Numbered from the stretch's first letter, positions 10,463 to 19,122 are shown. The stretch is DNA of 64,000 nucleotides from Dyella acidiphila (GCF_014863405.1 NZ_JACZZA010000014.1:57642-121641); one strand, 5' to 3'. Made by a program: numbers and translations. Notes: generated from the sequence alone by a model not told the origin.

Positions 10463-10933
10463 TCAGGAACCGTGCTTGTTGCATTCCTCCGGGTCATTGC
10501 CGGAGCACGTCGTATCTTCACTGATCGGGAGCGCACTCAGCTGGGTGCTGCCATCGGCCTGCGGCGTGGCGGTAATAACCGTGGCGCCATCCTGGTAGAC
10601 CACCGTTCCAGCGGACTTGGCCAGCGCGCTGCTCGATGCAGTCTGTGGCGACGTCGACACGTGCTGCGCGGATTCGCCGATCGGCAAGGTGATGAACTGG
10701 CCGCCGGCCGTGCCGATGGCGCCGAGCACGTTGCCGTTGAGATCGTTCACCTGCACGTACTTGATGCCGTTCAACTGGAACACATACACATGCCAGTGCG
10801 GATTGCTGCTGACGTCGGTGGCATTCGGCCACGCCTGGCCCAAGCCCGTGCTCGGCGGATTGCCGGCAAAGGCGACTCCCGTCGCTCCCATGGCCATAAG
10901 CACGGCGAGCGCGGCACGAGATAGCTTGAACAT
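10463..10933 (-). CDS. Secreted hypothetical protein, 156 aa
   Basis: Not recognised. It has a clear signal peptide (MFKLSRAALAVLMAMG...VAFA, cleavage near residue 23), so it is exported. The mature part contains HWHVYVFQLNGIKYVQVNDLNG, which reads like a short beta-rich domain, then an Ala/Ser-rich stretch and a C-terminus with two cysteines (TTCSGNDPEEC) that could form a disulfide. A purine-rich ribosome site (GAGGGG) lies 8 bases before the ATG. It is convergent with the gene at 8829 and separated from the borosin unit by that unit's terminator, so a shared transcript is unlikely. Confidence 0.7.
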   Translation of the reverse strand: MFKLSRAALAVLMAMGATGVAFAGNPPSTGLGQAWPNATDVSSNPHWHVYVFQLNGIKYVQVNDLNGNVLGAIGTAGGQFITLPIGESAQHVSTSPQTASSSALAKSAGTVVYQDGATVITATPQADGSTQLSALPISEDTTCSGNDPEECNKHGS

Positions 10934-11310
10934 AAATCTTTCCCCTCTATACCCTGGTTTGGATGGTGAGTGATGCCGCCAACATCAACGGCCATTCGGC
11001 TCCTGAGCTGCGCACGCAGCGGGTGCGGGGCGGTAGCTAAGAGACACTGCTCAGCAGGCCACAGAGGGGTGTGATGGGCCTGTGAAAAATGCTGTTAATT
11101 GGATCGATTTATTCGAAGTAAACGATTACCGTTATTCTGGCATTTGGCTGAGAGTGATTTTTGTGTTTTGCGAATGAATTGATTCGTTAATTGATATCGA
11201 TGTCTGTCGACGGTTTTTTAGGTAATAAGAAAAAACGCCAGATCAGAATAATCATATTGCGATGCGCAGCCGGCGATAGTCGGCAGGCGCCGTTTCGCAG
11301 GCATATGCCT
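10934..11310. other. AT-rich intergenic region
   Basis: No supported gene. The stretch 11080-11270 is markedly AT-richer than the surroundings and should contain the promoter of the minus-strand secreted protein ending at 10463. No clear operator seen. Confidence 0.4.
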
Positions 11311-11348
11311 CAAAAACAAAAGCCATGGCCGCGTAAGCAGGCCATGGC
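11311..11348 (-). terminator. Intrinsic terminator of the borosin unit
   Basis: A perfect 9-bp stem (GCCATGGCC at 11322-11330 with GGCCATGGC at 11340-11348) with a 9-base loop is followed, on the minus strand, by TTTTGTTTTT. It lies 109 bases after the second precursor and closes the methyltransferase-precursor-precursor transcript. Confidence 0.8.
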
Positions 11349-11456
11349 GGGAAGCTTTGTCGGCGCAATATCCGGAACTTGCTCTCGGTTATTGCGTTTG
11401 ATGGTCCTTTGCCCGATCAAGTGATCTGCGCAAAGTCATCGTGGATGGATGCAGGA

Positions 11457-11684
11457 TCAATGCTGCTCGGTCCACACCGCGTTGGAATGATGGTCGACAA
11501 AAATCGGACCATCGCCGCCGCCCAGATCGGCCGACAGCTTGGATCTGTCGCCCGTCATCGCCGCGGCCTTCAGTGCCGTCGAAGCGCCGACCTGTTCCAG
11601 CGTATGCGCAAGCTGCTCACTGGATGCGTGACGCAGCGAAGCATCTTTGCCAATGGCTTCCAGCAAATCGATCGTGTCTAACAT
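11457..11684 (-). CDS. Putative borosin precursor peptide 2 (75 aa)
   Basis: Small acidic peptide, paralogue of the peptide at 11756-12007. Residues 1-50 (MLDTIDLLEAIGKDASLRHA... through MTGDRSKL) match the layout of SonA-type precursors: a helical borosin-binding domain with the pattern LxxIGxDAxL and a GDxxKL end. A short Gly linker (LGGGDG) then leads to a C-terminal putative core, PIFVDHHSNAVWTEQH. By my count 36 of the first 50 residues are identical to the sister peptide. The ATG at 11684 has AGGGA 7 bases upstream; an upstream in-frame start at 11759 would run through the stop of the sister gene and is unlikely. Backbone N-methylation of the core is inferred from the neighbouring methyltransferase. 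Confidence 0.8.
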   Translation of the reverse strand: MLDTIDLLEAIGKDASLRHASSEQLAHTLEQVGASTALKAAAMTGDRSKLSADLGGGDGPIFVDHHSNAVWTEQH

Positions 11685-11755
11685 GCTTATTCCCTGTGTG
11701 AGGTGGGTGGTGCGGCCGCCTGCTCGGCAAGCGGAGTAGCGAATGCCAGGTTCCA

Positions 11756-12007
11756 TCAATCGTTATCAATCCAGGCGGAGTGCGAGCTATGGTCGACCCC
11801 GAACGGACCTTCGCCGCCACCGGTGCCGCCGTCGCCGCCACCACCCCATTCGCTGGACAGCTTGGATTTGTCGCCGCTCATGGCCGCGGCTTTAAGCGCG
11901 GCCGAAGCACCGGCCTGATCCAGCGTGGATACAAGCTGTTCGGCTGGGGCGTGGCGCAAGCTTGCGTTCTGGCCGATGGTTTCCAGCCATTCGATCGTGT
12001 CCAACAT
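11756..12007 (-). CDS. Putative borosin precursor peptide 1 (83 aa)
   Basis: Precursor-like peptide lying 53 bases after the methyltransferase gene. The leader-like part (residues 1-54: MLDTIEWLETIGQNASLRHA, then AAMSGDKSKL) resembles the borosin-binding domain of split borosins such as SonA. A glycine-rich linker (55-67, longer than in the sister peptide) is followed by the putative core PFGVDHSSHSAWIDND (68-83). The cores of both peptides share P-x-x-V-D-H-x-S-x-x-x-W. The start is fixed by AAGGA 7 bases upstream of the ATG. The product and the exact methylated residues cannot be read from sequence. Confidence 0.82.
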   Translation of the reverse strand: MLDTIEWLETIGQNASLRHAPAEQLVSTLDQAGASAALKAAAMSGDKSKLSSEWGGGGDGGTGGGEGPFGVDHSSHSAWIDND

Positions 12008-12060
12008 GCCATGTTCCTTTTATCGGTAGCCGTCAAATAGCGACGGAGGGGATGACTTGC

Positions 12061-12894
12061 TTACGCTGAAATGTCTGCCTGTTCCAGCTTGTCCAATTCC
12101 GCCAGGCGTGCGCGTATGGCGAGATTCGGTTTTACGGGCTGGGATGGCGGCAGTACTACGGTTTCTTCAGTACCCAACTGCAGGTGCGGCAGATCGCGCA
12201 GCGCGGCGCGGCGAATGCTGGCCTTTTCGATCGGCAGCGTCGCGCAGCGGTAAATAATGATCTCGTGCTCAAGCGGATAATCCTGGCTCAATAGATCCAC
12301 CAGTACTTGCCGATACGCGGGGCCCTTCGGAAACGCTCCCACCGACCAGTTTCCCAGCGGTGCGACCTGCCAAAGCACCAAATAGCCGGCAGGATCGATG
12401 CGTCGTTCGCTGAAAAGCAACTGGCTGGCCTCGAAGTGCTGGCAACCGTGGCTGCCGGGATCGATGCCCAGGTCGGCGTAGAGGCAATCCTCGGCGGAAA
12501 TGCCTGGCTCCATATGCGCCTGGAAACCTTCCGCGCGGGCGATTTCGATCGCCTTGTGCGGCGACCACGCAAAAATCCCCGGATGACCGTAGAACACCGC
12601 GCAAACACGTTTGCCGGCGCGCACCTCAGTCAACATCAGGTCGACCCATTCCTGATAGGTCTCGATACGCGGCTTGCCCTCTTTGTAATAGGGCCGCAGG
12701 TTGCGTACATCCGGATTCATGCGCGCCAGCCATTTCTCCACTGCCACATCGGACAGTGCGGAGAAAACCACATCCGCTTGTTCGATATGGCTGCGTGCCA
12801 GCGGCGTCAGATGGGAGCCCAGCGTCATGCCCATGCCTACACAGGCCAGACTGCCGCGAGGCGTGTCATTCGGAGCTAAAGGGAGGTTGGTCAT
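12061..12894 (-). CDS. Borosin-type alpha-N-methyltransferase (split, SonM-like)
   Basis: SAM-dependent enzyme of the tetrapyrrole-methylase fold (277 residues). Family resemblance is to the catalytic domain of OphMA/SonM, which methylate backbone amides of a precursor peptide. Shared stretches include PYYKEGKPRIETYQEW, CAVFYGHPGIF, HMEPGISAEDCLYADLGIDP and YLVLWQV. Tyr69/Tyr70, Arg76, Tyr80 and Tyr102 fall where OphMA has Tyr66, Arg72, Tyr76 and Tyr98, reported to matter for catalysis. Unlike OphMA there is no fused clasp or core, and the protein stops shortly after the domain: a split arrangement with two separate precursors directly downstream. No Shine-Dalgarno precedes the ATG (CCCCCA), so it may be leaderless or coupled to an upstream transcript. 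A porphyrin-pathway methylase is less likely given the peptides. Confidence 0.88.
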   Translation of the reverse strand: MTNLPLAPNDTPRGSLACVGMGMTLGSHLTPLARSHIEQADVVFSALSDVAVEKWLARMNPDVRNLRPYYKEGKPRIETYQEWVDLMLTEVRAGKRVCAVFYGHPGIFAWSPHKAIEIARAEGFQAHMEPGISAEDCLYADLGIDPGSHGCQHFEASQLLFSERRIDPAGYLVLWQVAPLGNWSVGAFPKGPAYRQVLVDLLSQDYPLEHEIIIYRCATLPIEKASIRRAALRDLPHLQLGTEETVVLPPSQPVKPNLAIRARLAELDKLEQADISA

Positions 12895-13039
12895 TGGGGG
12901 ATGCTATGGCAAGCCGGAGCTGGGTGTCACTGTGCCGAAAATAATGTGCCGGCATGACAAGACGGATGCTCGCGAAAGGAACAACGAAGGGCGGGCCGAT
13001 CCTTTCGCAAGAAGTTTCGCGCTGCAGCGATCCGCCGCA

Positions 13040-14632
13040 TCATTGGCCGGCCTTTTCACCTTCCGCTCCAAGGCTGTTGTCGCGATGGATTTCCACGACA
13101 GCGGCACTCGCGTGTGCAAGTGGAATTCTGTACAGGCCGTCGATGGGCCGTACCGTAATGCGTTCCGCGATGCCATGCAGGTGCCCATCCTGCGGGCCCT
13201 CCGTCACTTTGAAGGTCTGGCCTGCAAACGTGATTTCGTCATGAGTGGTGTAATGGGTGTAGTCGCTGACGCGGTAATCGTTGTTGGTGGCGCGCAAGGC
13301 CGAAACGACGGCATCGTCGCGGCCAGGCAAATACAGCGCAATATCGCCATCGCCCGATGCCGTTTCCTCCTTGTTGATCAGCAGCACGCGCACCACGCCG
13401 TGCTCGTCCTTGGTCGCGTATGCCTTGATATTGAGCGGCGTGGAGAGCTTCAGCGGAAGCATCGCCGCTTTGGACTGCAACATGTCCGCCGCTGCCAGGA
13501 TGCCGTAATAGATGGGATTGATCTGGGCAATGCCGTAGTGGCTGGAGGGGAAGTTGCCGGTGTGATTGAAGCGGAATGGGCTGTAGTAGGCGCTGGCATT
13601 CTGGATAGTGAATAGATTGACGCCGCTTACTCCGGCGCTGGCATAGCTCATGGCCTCGTCCAGGAACCACAGCGCGGACTGGAAGGTGTTGCTCACCCCA
13701 TCCTGCCCCCCGCAGGCGATCGAATTCATTTCGCCGATGCGGAAATTGCCCCGGCCGACCTGATTGAGGGTGCGGATGTAGCCGGCGACATTGTCGGGAC
13801 GCGCGGTTGAGGTGATGTGATTGATGGCTTCGCTGGAGAGCAGGTAATCCGACGGCGTGGTTTTGCCGTTGCAATGGCTGCCTCCGTAGTAATGCAGGTC
13901 CAGCATGCCCAGGTGTGCATGCTCGGCAAGGATGAAGCCGTCCACATTGTCCATGAAGCCGCCTGGGTAGCCGGAGAACACGGGCGCCGCCATGGGCACG
14001 CCCGTGTGTTTCGCTTCGATTGCGGCGGCGGTCTGTTCGTATTCGTGCTTGTATTTGGGGTAGTTGTAGCCCGAGCGGATGCCGCTGGTGTTGTAGAGAT
14101 CCGGTTCGTTGCCGATCTCGTAGCTCAGCAAGCTGCCGTCCGGCAGGATGCGATGAATGGTTTCCGCTTCGCTGGCAGCCGCGCCGTCTTCGTTGTCGTT
14201 GGTGTCGGAATTGCCGGAAAAATCCACGCCGACGAAATACTTCACGGCATGCCCCGTGGTCTGCATGTCCCGATAAAGATTCGACAGTGCAGGGAGATCG
14301 TCCGAGACGGTGGTTGGGCTGAAAGCCTTGTCGCTCAGCACCCTGATCTCCATCGGACCGTTGCCGTGCGCGAGCAGATTCTGCAGCAACTGCTGGAAAT
14401 AAGGGTTGGATGAACTGCTGGTGCCGATCGTATAGCGTGTTTCGCTGAGGACCATCGATAGCCCCAGGAACGAGGGGGCTATCGATTTCTGCGCGGCATT
14501 CGGATCGATCTTGACCGTGGCCAACAGGTTGGAAGCTTGTGGCGGATTGATGTCGGATTGCGCCCGGGACTCGGCCATGGTGCCGGCGCAAAGCAGGACG
14601 ATGAAAAGAGCGGAGCGGGTGGCCTTGAGCAT
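13040..14632 (-). CDS. Secreted glycoside hydrolase, GH79-like
   Basis: Predicted exported glycosidase (530 residues) with a signal peptide (MLKATRSALFIVLLCAGTMA, cleavage near ESRAQS). The TIM-barrel part carries YEIGNEPD (likely acid/base Glu) and, further on, FRIGEMNS (likely nucleophile Glu), the arrangement of clan A retaining enzymes and close to GH79 beta-glucuronidase/heparanase-like proteins. A C-terminal beta domain (KAYATKDEHGVVRVLLINKEE) fits the accessory domain of that group. AAGGA lies 6 bases before the ATG. It ends 145 bases upstream of the methyltransferase on the same strand, so co-transcription is possible but not shown. The substrate is unknown. Confidence 0.8.
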   Translation of the reverse strand: MLKATRSALFIVLLCAGTMAESRAQSDINPPQASNLLATVKIDPNAAQKSIAPSFLGLSMVLSETRYTIGTSSSSNPYFQQLLQNLLAHGNGPMEIRVLSDKAFSPTTVSDDLPALSNLYRDMQTTGHAVKYFVGVDFSGNSDTNDNEDGAAASEAETIHRILPDGSLLSYEIGNEPDLYNTSGIRSGYNYPKYKHEYEQTAAAIEAKHTGVPMAAPVFSGYPGGFMDNVDGFILAEHAHLGMLDLHYYGGSHCNGKTTPSDYLLSSEAINHITSTARPDNVAGYIRTLNQVGRGNFRIGEMNSIACGGQDGVSNTFQSALWFLDEAMSYASAGVSGVNLFTIQNASAYYSPFRFNHTGNFPSSHYGIAQINPIYYGILAAADMLQSKAAMLPLKLSTPLNIKAYATKDEHGVVRVLLINKEETASGDGDIALYLPGRDDAVVSALRATNNDYRVSDYTHYTTHDEITFAGQTFKVTEGPQDGHLHGIAERITVRPIDGLYRIPLAHASAAVVEIHRDNSLGAEGEKAGQ

Positions 14633-14677
14633 GGTTCGTCCTTTTTGAAGTGCGCTCTGTTGCTGAGTGCCTTATTG

Positions 14678-14755
14678 CCCGTCATCCCAGCGAAAGCCGG
14701 GATCCAGCGTCTTTCTGCACAGCAGGCACTGGGTCCCGATTGTCGCTGGGACGAG
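14678..14755. repeat. Single REP-like palindromic element
   Basis: Imperfect inverted repeat starting CCCGTCATCCCAGCGAAAGC and ending in CGCTGGGACGA. It is related to the units of the tandem array at 37026-37843. It lies in the 14633-15173 gap between divergent genes; I see nothing else in that gap. Confidence 0.75.
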
Positions 14756-15173
14756 GGTGCATGCTGGGCAGGAGTACAGGTCGGCGCGTCCTGCGGCGAT
14801 GGCATATGGCATTACGCCAGGCTGACGTTTGGGCGGCTTCCACTCCGCACGCAATGAGGTGGCGTCTCAAGCATGCCCACTGAAGTTGTAGGCCATCTTT
14901 CAGACGCCAGCGACAACGTTATCGAGAACAACGGAGCGGAAAGCAGTGATGTTGACCATCGCACAGAGCGCACGCTCAGCGTGCGTTAGGTATGGCAGTT
15001 TGCTGAACCGCATCCCACACAGCGAGGCGTGCTCGGTCAGCGCAGATGGACTGCTTGCGTTTTGTAGATATGTCGCGGGCTACGGCGACGAGGAGATCAC
15101 GGCAAGTCCACGGTCATGATTTTCCAACGTAGGCAAGTCAGTGGATCATCAAACGCTAGAGGGGCGTCCTGCT

Positions 15174-15323
15174 ATGAAAAACATGAAACACGGCATTCTG
15201 CTTATTCTTTGTGCCCTGATGCTCGCCGCCTTGAGCGGCTGCGTCGAGGATGCCAGGACCGGCCTGGTATGTCCGCCTGGCACGCATCCGGGCCCGCACG
15301 GCCATCAATGTTTCGCCGACTGA
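15174..15323 (+). CDS. Small lipoprotein, 49 aa
   Basis: Very small predicted lipoprotein. A hydrophobic signal (ILLILCALMLAALSGC) ends in the lipobox LSGC, giving lipidation at Cys near residue 21. The mature peptide has two more cysteines (LVCPPGTHPGPHGHQCFAD) and histidines that might bind a metal. The ATG at 15174 is chosen because GAGGGG lies about 9 bases upstream; an in-frame ATG at 15141 would give a poor signal peptide. Function unknown. Confidence 0.65.
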   Translation: MKNMKHGILLILCALMLAALSGCVEDARTGLVCPPGTHPGPHGHQCFAD

Positions 15324-15361
15324 TCGCAGATTGCTTCCAGGCAGCTATGACAGCGCCTGGA

Positions 15362-16833
15362 TCAGGTGGGCCTGGCTAGCTCATCGAGCGGCCGCTTGCG
15401 CAGCCGCAGCCACTGCATGATTACCCACAACAGCAGTGCGCATGCGACCCACGCGAACCAGTTGCCAAGAAGCTGGTAGAGCGTGGTCGCATGCGCAACG
15501 GGTACGTCGGCCAGCAACGTAGCGAACGGTGCGGTGTTGGTGCGTACTTCAGCCAGCACCCGCCCGCGGTTGTCGCTTACATAGAGGCTGCCGTTCTTGG
15601 CCGCGCGAACAATGCTGAAGCCGTTCTCCACGCCGCGCATCAGGGCGATATGGCCGTGGAAGATCCAGTCCACATCGAAATCCCAGGCCGGTACCAGCAT
15701 AAGTCCGGCACCGGCATGGCCATAGCGTTGCGACAAGCCGGTGAAATCCATGTCCTTGCAGATGGCGACACCCCATGTGCCGCTCGGACGCGACAGCAGG
15801 GTCAACGTTTTGCCGGGCGTGAACTTCAGTTCGAACGGCGGCAGCATGTGCTCCTTGTGGTATTCCAGTGCTGCTGCATGCGGGACGTATACGCGGGCGG
15901 CGTTGTATTCGGCGTCCGCTGCCATATGGTCCGCGCCCGCCACCAGGGTTACGCCGCTGCGGTCCGCCATGCTCTGCAGGGTCGCGTCCGATGCCGGCGA
16001 CTCGCCATCGACCAGGGTGCCGATCTTCTCGGGAATCACCACGGCCTCGGCACCCTGGCTCGCAAGCTTGGTCGCTGCATCGGCATAAGTCTGGAGCAGT
16101 GCCGCGGTGGGCGCGCCTTTTGCCGCTACGTCGTCGTTGCCGGGCGCATCCGACGCCACCAGTCCAACCTTCAGCAACTGGCCGCCGACCGGCGTGGCCA
16201 GGCGCACGGCGCCAAAAATCAGCACGGCGGCAAGCACGGCCAGGTTCACCCCGATCAGTCGGATGGCATGCCGGGGTGCGCCACGATATAGCGCGATGCC
16301 GATCGCCACGGTTGCCGGAAACAGGAGCAACAGAAAACTCATGCCCCACGGACCGGTCAGCGCCGCCAGTTGCAGGAATGGCAGAAAGCGAAGCTGCGAA
16401 TACGCGAGGCTGACGGCCGTGCCTGAGGAGCTGGTGAGATTGGCGATGTATTCGAACGATACCCATGTCGCCGGCAACGCCAATAGCGCGCTTACATGGG
16501 CGCCGCGACGCAATAAGGCCCGGAACAGCAGCACGGCTACAGTGAACACCCCGCCATGGCGGCAAAGCTGATCAGCAAACCGCCAGCAGGCACCTCGATC
16601 AGCCCGTGCAGGTAGTGCCATATATTGAGCGTGCCGATAAACCATGCAGCGAATGCGACGATGGCCGTGCGGCCGACCGAGGCCCGCGTGGCGACCAGCA
16701 GCACCGGAATGGGCGCCAGCCACAGCAGCGGCCACAGCGGCTCCAGGCCGGTGCCCCACCACAACAGCAATGCACTGAGCACAATCGCCGCCGCACTGGC
16801 GCCGACGCCTCTGGAATCAAGCCAGGATGCCAT
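15362..16833 (-). pseudogene. Apolipoprotein N-acyltransferase-like membrane nitrilase, frameshifted
   Basis: Two frames together encode one about 490-residue Lnt-like protein. The N-terminal helices lie at 16833 to about 16550 (MASWLDSRGVGASAAAIVLS...LLISFAAMAG), and the remaining helices plus the nitrilase domain lie at about 16550-15362. The break is at the four-C run 16549-16552 (G run on the coding strand); one extra G would restore MAGVFTVAVLL. The nitrilase triad is present: Glu in VIPEKIG, Lys in YHKEHMLPPFE, Cys in AICKDMDF. Canonical Lnt has CYE rather than CKD, so this is probably a paralogue, not the housekeeping Lnt. Its start overlaps the tetR stop by 17 bases. A sequencing error in a homopolymer is a real alternative to true inactivation. 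Confidence 0.8.
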
Positions 16834-17398
16834 GGATGTATCTCCGGAATGATCGTTGGTAGTAAGCGCGGAACTGATCGGGCGAGAGCGCCATGCGCCC
16901 GCCGAGGTAAAGCATGATCAGCCCATGTGATAAAGCACCCATCTCGAACACCACTTCCCACAAGTCGTCCTGGCGTAGTTCGCCACTGGCCATGCCTTCC
17001 TCGACCAGATCAGCCATCTGATTCGCGGTGGGCGACTGGCGTGCCTTGAAGTCCTGCGGATACACCCGCGCACCTTCGCGCTTGCGCAGGAACATCAATT
17101 CAAATAGCCGGGGATTTTGCAGCGCGTGATCGAGATAAACATTCGCCATATGCAGCAGGCGTGCTTCCAGGCTGCCGCGGAACCGACGCCGTTTCAGTGA
17201 CGCAGCCAGTTCCTCGAAGCCCGCATCGGTCATCGCATTCAACAGCGCTTCCCGATCCGGGTAATGGCGATAGATCGCCATCGGCGTAATGCCGACCATG
17301 CCGGCCACGCGGCGCATGCTCACGGCCTCGAAACCCTCCTGTTCCAGCAGCTCGCGGGCGGCGGTGGCGACCTTGACGGCGGTGGGGGAGCTTGTCAT
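16817..17398 (-). CDS. TetR-family transcriptional regulator
   Basis: DNA-binding repressor type (193 residues). The N-terminal helix-turn-helix is clear (ARELLEQEGFEAVSMRRVAG then VGITPMAIYRHYPDREALL), followed by a ligand-binding helical domain ending in RRYIHGIL. The start at 17398 (MTSSPTAVKVATAA) is chosen over longer frames because it begins at the usual distance before the HTH. A perfect palindrome covers the start codon and upstream bases, so autorepression is likely. The gene overlaps the downstream Lnt-like gene by 17 bases; that gene is the probable target or partner. Confidence 0.9.
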   Translation of the reverse strand: MTSSPTAVKVATAARELLEQEGFEAVSMRRVAGMVGITPMAIYRHYPDREALLNAMTDAGFEELAASLKRRRFRGSLEARLLHMANVYLDHALQNPRLFELMFLRKREGARVYPQDFKARQSPTANQMADLVEEGMASGELRQDDLWEVVFEMGALSHGLIMLYLGGRMALSPDQFRAYYQRSFRRYIHGILA

Positions 17399-17416
17399 GT
17401 ATACACTGTATACATG
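17396..17416. promoter_or_regulatory. TetR operator palindrome
   Basis: Perfect 10-bp inverted repeat CATGTATACA / TGTATACATG around one central base. It includes the start codon of the TetR gene on the minus strand and the bases just upstream. Position and symmetry fit a TetR-family autoregulatory site; binding is inferred. Confidence 0.8.
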
Positions 17417-17949
17417 AAATGGGCCTGACCACAAGTGCGGGATGATCCCCCGGGAAGGCAGGCCGGGGATGGTCGGTCCCGGCGCCGATGGAAGGGGGCG
17501 ACGAACCCGTTCACAAGAATCGCCGCCAAGCCTTGTTTTTGGCCGAAAGTCACGAGACTGACATGGGCGGTCGCTAGTTTTTACCGGGAGTGCTTGGCCC
17601 GGGGAACATGCCTGTTTTACCTGCTGGCTGCTTGCCGTCCGATTCTTTGTTTCCGGCGCCGAACCAGTACTGGACGATCCGCGCCACCGAAGTCGGTCAT
17701 GCCGACTGCGCTGCTTGCATCGGGACTGGTCGACGGCCTGGATTCGGCCGTCCATTTGATAACTGCCAATATTGCAGTTGCCGATCGGCACAAAATAGTT
17801 TCAGCGAAAACCAAATAATCCGCGTTGGATGATCTGCACGAAACAAGCTAGATTTATTGAAATATTGCGTCACATAACTTGTCATTAAAGTTGCTAAGCG
17901 GTCGCTCGGGACATGTTCGCCCGGCACGCGCCGTCAGGGGAAAGATCAA
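17417..17949. other. Divergent intergenic region tetR / Cache-HAMP gene
   Basis: No supported gene on either strand. A small inverted repeat (AACTGC, 7-base spacer, GCAGTT) sits at 17761-17779. AGGGGAAAGATCAA just before 17950 gives the ribosome site of the plus-strand gene. Confidence 0.4.
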
Positions 17950-19077
17950 ATGTTCGGAAATTCATTGAGGGCGCGCCTGCTGCTGCCGGTGCTTGCGCTG
18001 GGTCTGGCGGCGGTGATTGCAACCGCCATCACGCTCGCCTACGTCGAGGCCGCTCGCGTGCGCAACGAAGCCAGGGCGTCGATCGACGGTCAGGTCAGTG
18101 CGCTGCAAAGCCTGCTCGACGTTACCCATTCGATCATGCTGGACCGGGTGCGAAGCTCCATGCTGCTGCTGCGCCAGGAAGGCGATGAACAGGGTGTGGC
18201 CAGCGCGGGCCAGCCGGTGACGGTGGCGGGACGCCAGGCCAACGACCTGCTGCTCGGCGGCAAATCGCAAGCCAACGTGTTCCAGCTGGTGGATAGCGTT
18301 ACGGCAGTGATGGGTGGTACTGCCACGCTCTTCACCAAGACTGGCGACGACTACGTCCGCATTTCCACCAATGTAAAGAAAGCCGACGGCACCCGTGCCG
18401 TGGGCACCATGCTCGACCCCAAGGGGCCGGTCATCGGGGAAATCCGCCAGGGCAGGTCGTTTTATGGAGTGGTCGATATTCTGGGCAATCCCTACGTGAC
18501 CGGGTATGAGCCCATCTACGACCATGGCGATCCCCGGCCCATCGGTATCTGGTACGTGGGCTACAAAACCGACCTGGATGTCTTGAACAAGGTCATCAGC
18601 AATAGCCGCGTGCTCGGATCCGGCTTTATCGCGTTGCTCGATAGCAAGGACGTGCCGCGTTTCCACTCCAATACCGCGGCCGCCGCCGACGCTTCCTTCA
18701 TAAGCAAAATCATCCAGCAACAGCCGACCGATTGGACGGTTGAAAAATACAACGTCCCCAACTGGGGCTTTACGCTGGTGGCAGCCTATCCCAATAGCGA
18801 TATCGACCAACTGATCGTGCAGCAGACCGTATGGATCGGCCTGGTCGGCCTGCTGATGTGCGTGCTGGTGCTAGGCGTGCAGTACCTGCTGATCCAGAAC
18901 CGCGTGCTGCGCCCGATTCAGAACCTGACCCAAGTGGCCGACGCCTTGAGCATGGGCAAGTTCGATAACGTCATTGCAGAGGTTGCGCTCAAGGACGAGA
19001 TCGGCACCTTGGCCAAGGCCATTGCCCGCCTTTCAAACAGTGTCCGGCTGGCGATGGATCGGTTGAGCAAGCGCTGA
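17950..19077 (+). CDS. Cache-domain sensor with HAMP and no output domain
   Basis: Membrane sensor of 375 residues. A TM helix at about 10-30 is followed by a large periplasmic region (about 31-290) of the Cache 3/Cache 2 fusion type (GGTATLFTKTGDDYVRISTNV, IGIWYVGYKTDLD). A second TM lies at about 294-316 (IGLVGLLMCVLVLGVQYLL), then a HAMP-like segment (NRVLRPIQNLTQVADALSMGKFD). The protein ends there, where chemoreceptors or cyclases would carry an output domain. AGGGGAAAGATCAA precedes the ATG. The next gene follows after 45 bases on the same strand and may supply the output. The ligand cannot be told. Confidence 0.85.
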   Translation: MFGNSLRARLLLPVLALGLAAVIATAITLAYVEAARVRNEARASIDGQVSALQSLLDVTHSIMLDRVRSSMLLLRQEGDEQGVASAGQPVTVAGRQANDLLLGGKSQANVFQLVDSVTAVMGGTATLFTKTGDDYVRISTNVKKADGTRAVGTMLDPKGPVIGEIRQGRSFYGVVDILGNPYVTGYEPIYDHGDPRPIGIWYVGYKTDLDVLNKVISNSRVLGSGFIALLDSKDVPRFHSNTAAAADASFISKIIQQQPTDWTVEKYNVPNWGFTLVAAYPNSDIDQLIVQQTVWIGLVGLLMCVLVLGVQYLLIQNRVLRPIQNLTQVADALSMGKFDNVIAEVALKDEIGTLAKAIARLSNSVRLAMDRLSKR

Positions 19078-19122
19078 GTGATGCGTTCTTGATGCGGTGG
19101 CAGAACCAGGCTGGAAATCGAC

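Noticed and set aside
11756..12007. Nif11 or generic nitrile-hydratase-like leader peptide
   Set aside because: The LxxIGxDAxL / GDxxKL pattern and the adjacent methyltransferase fit the borosin-binding domain better, and there is no double-glycine cleavage site.
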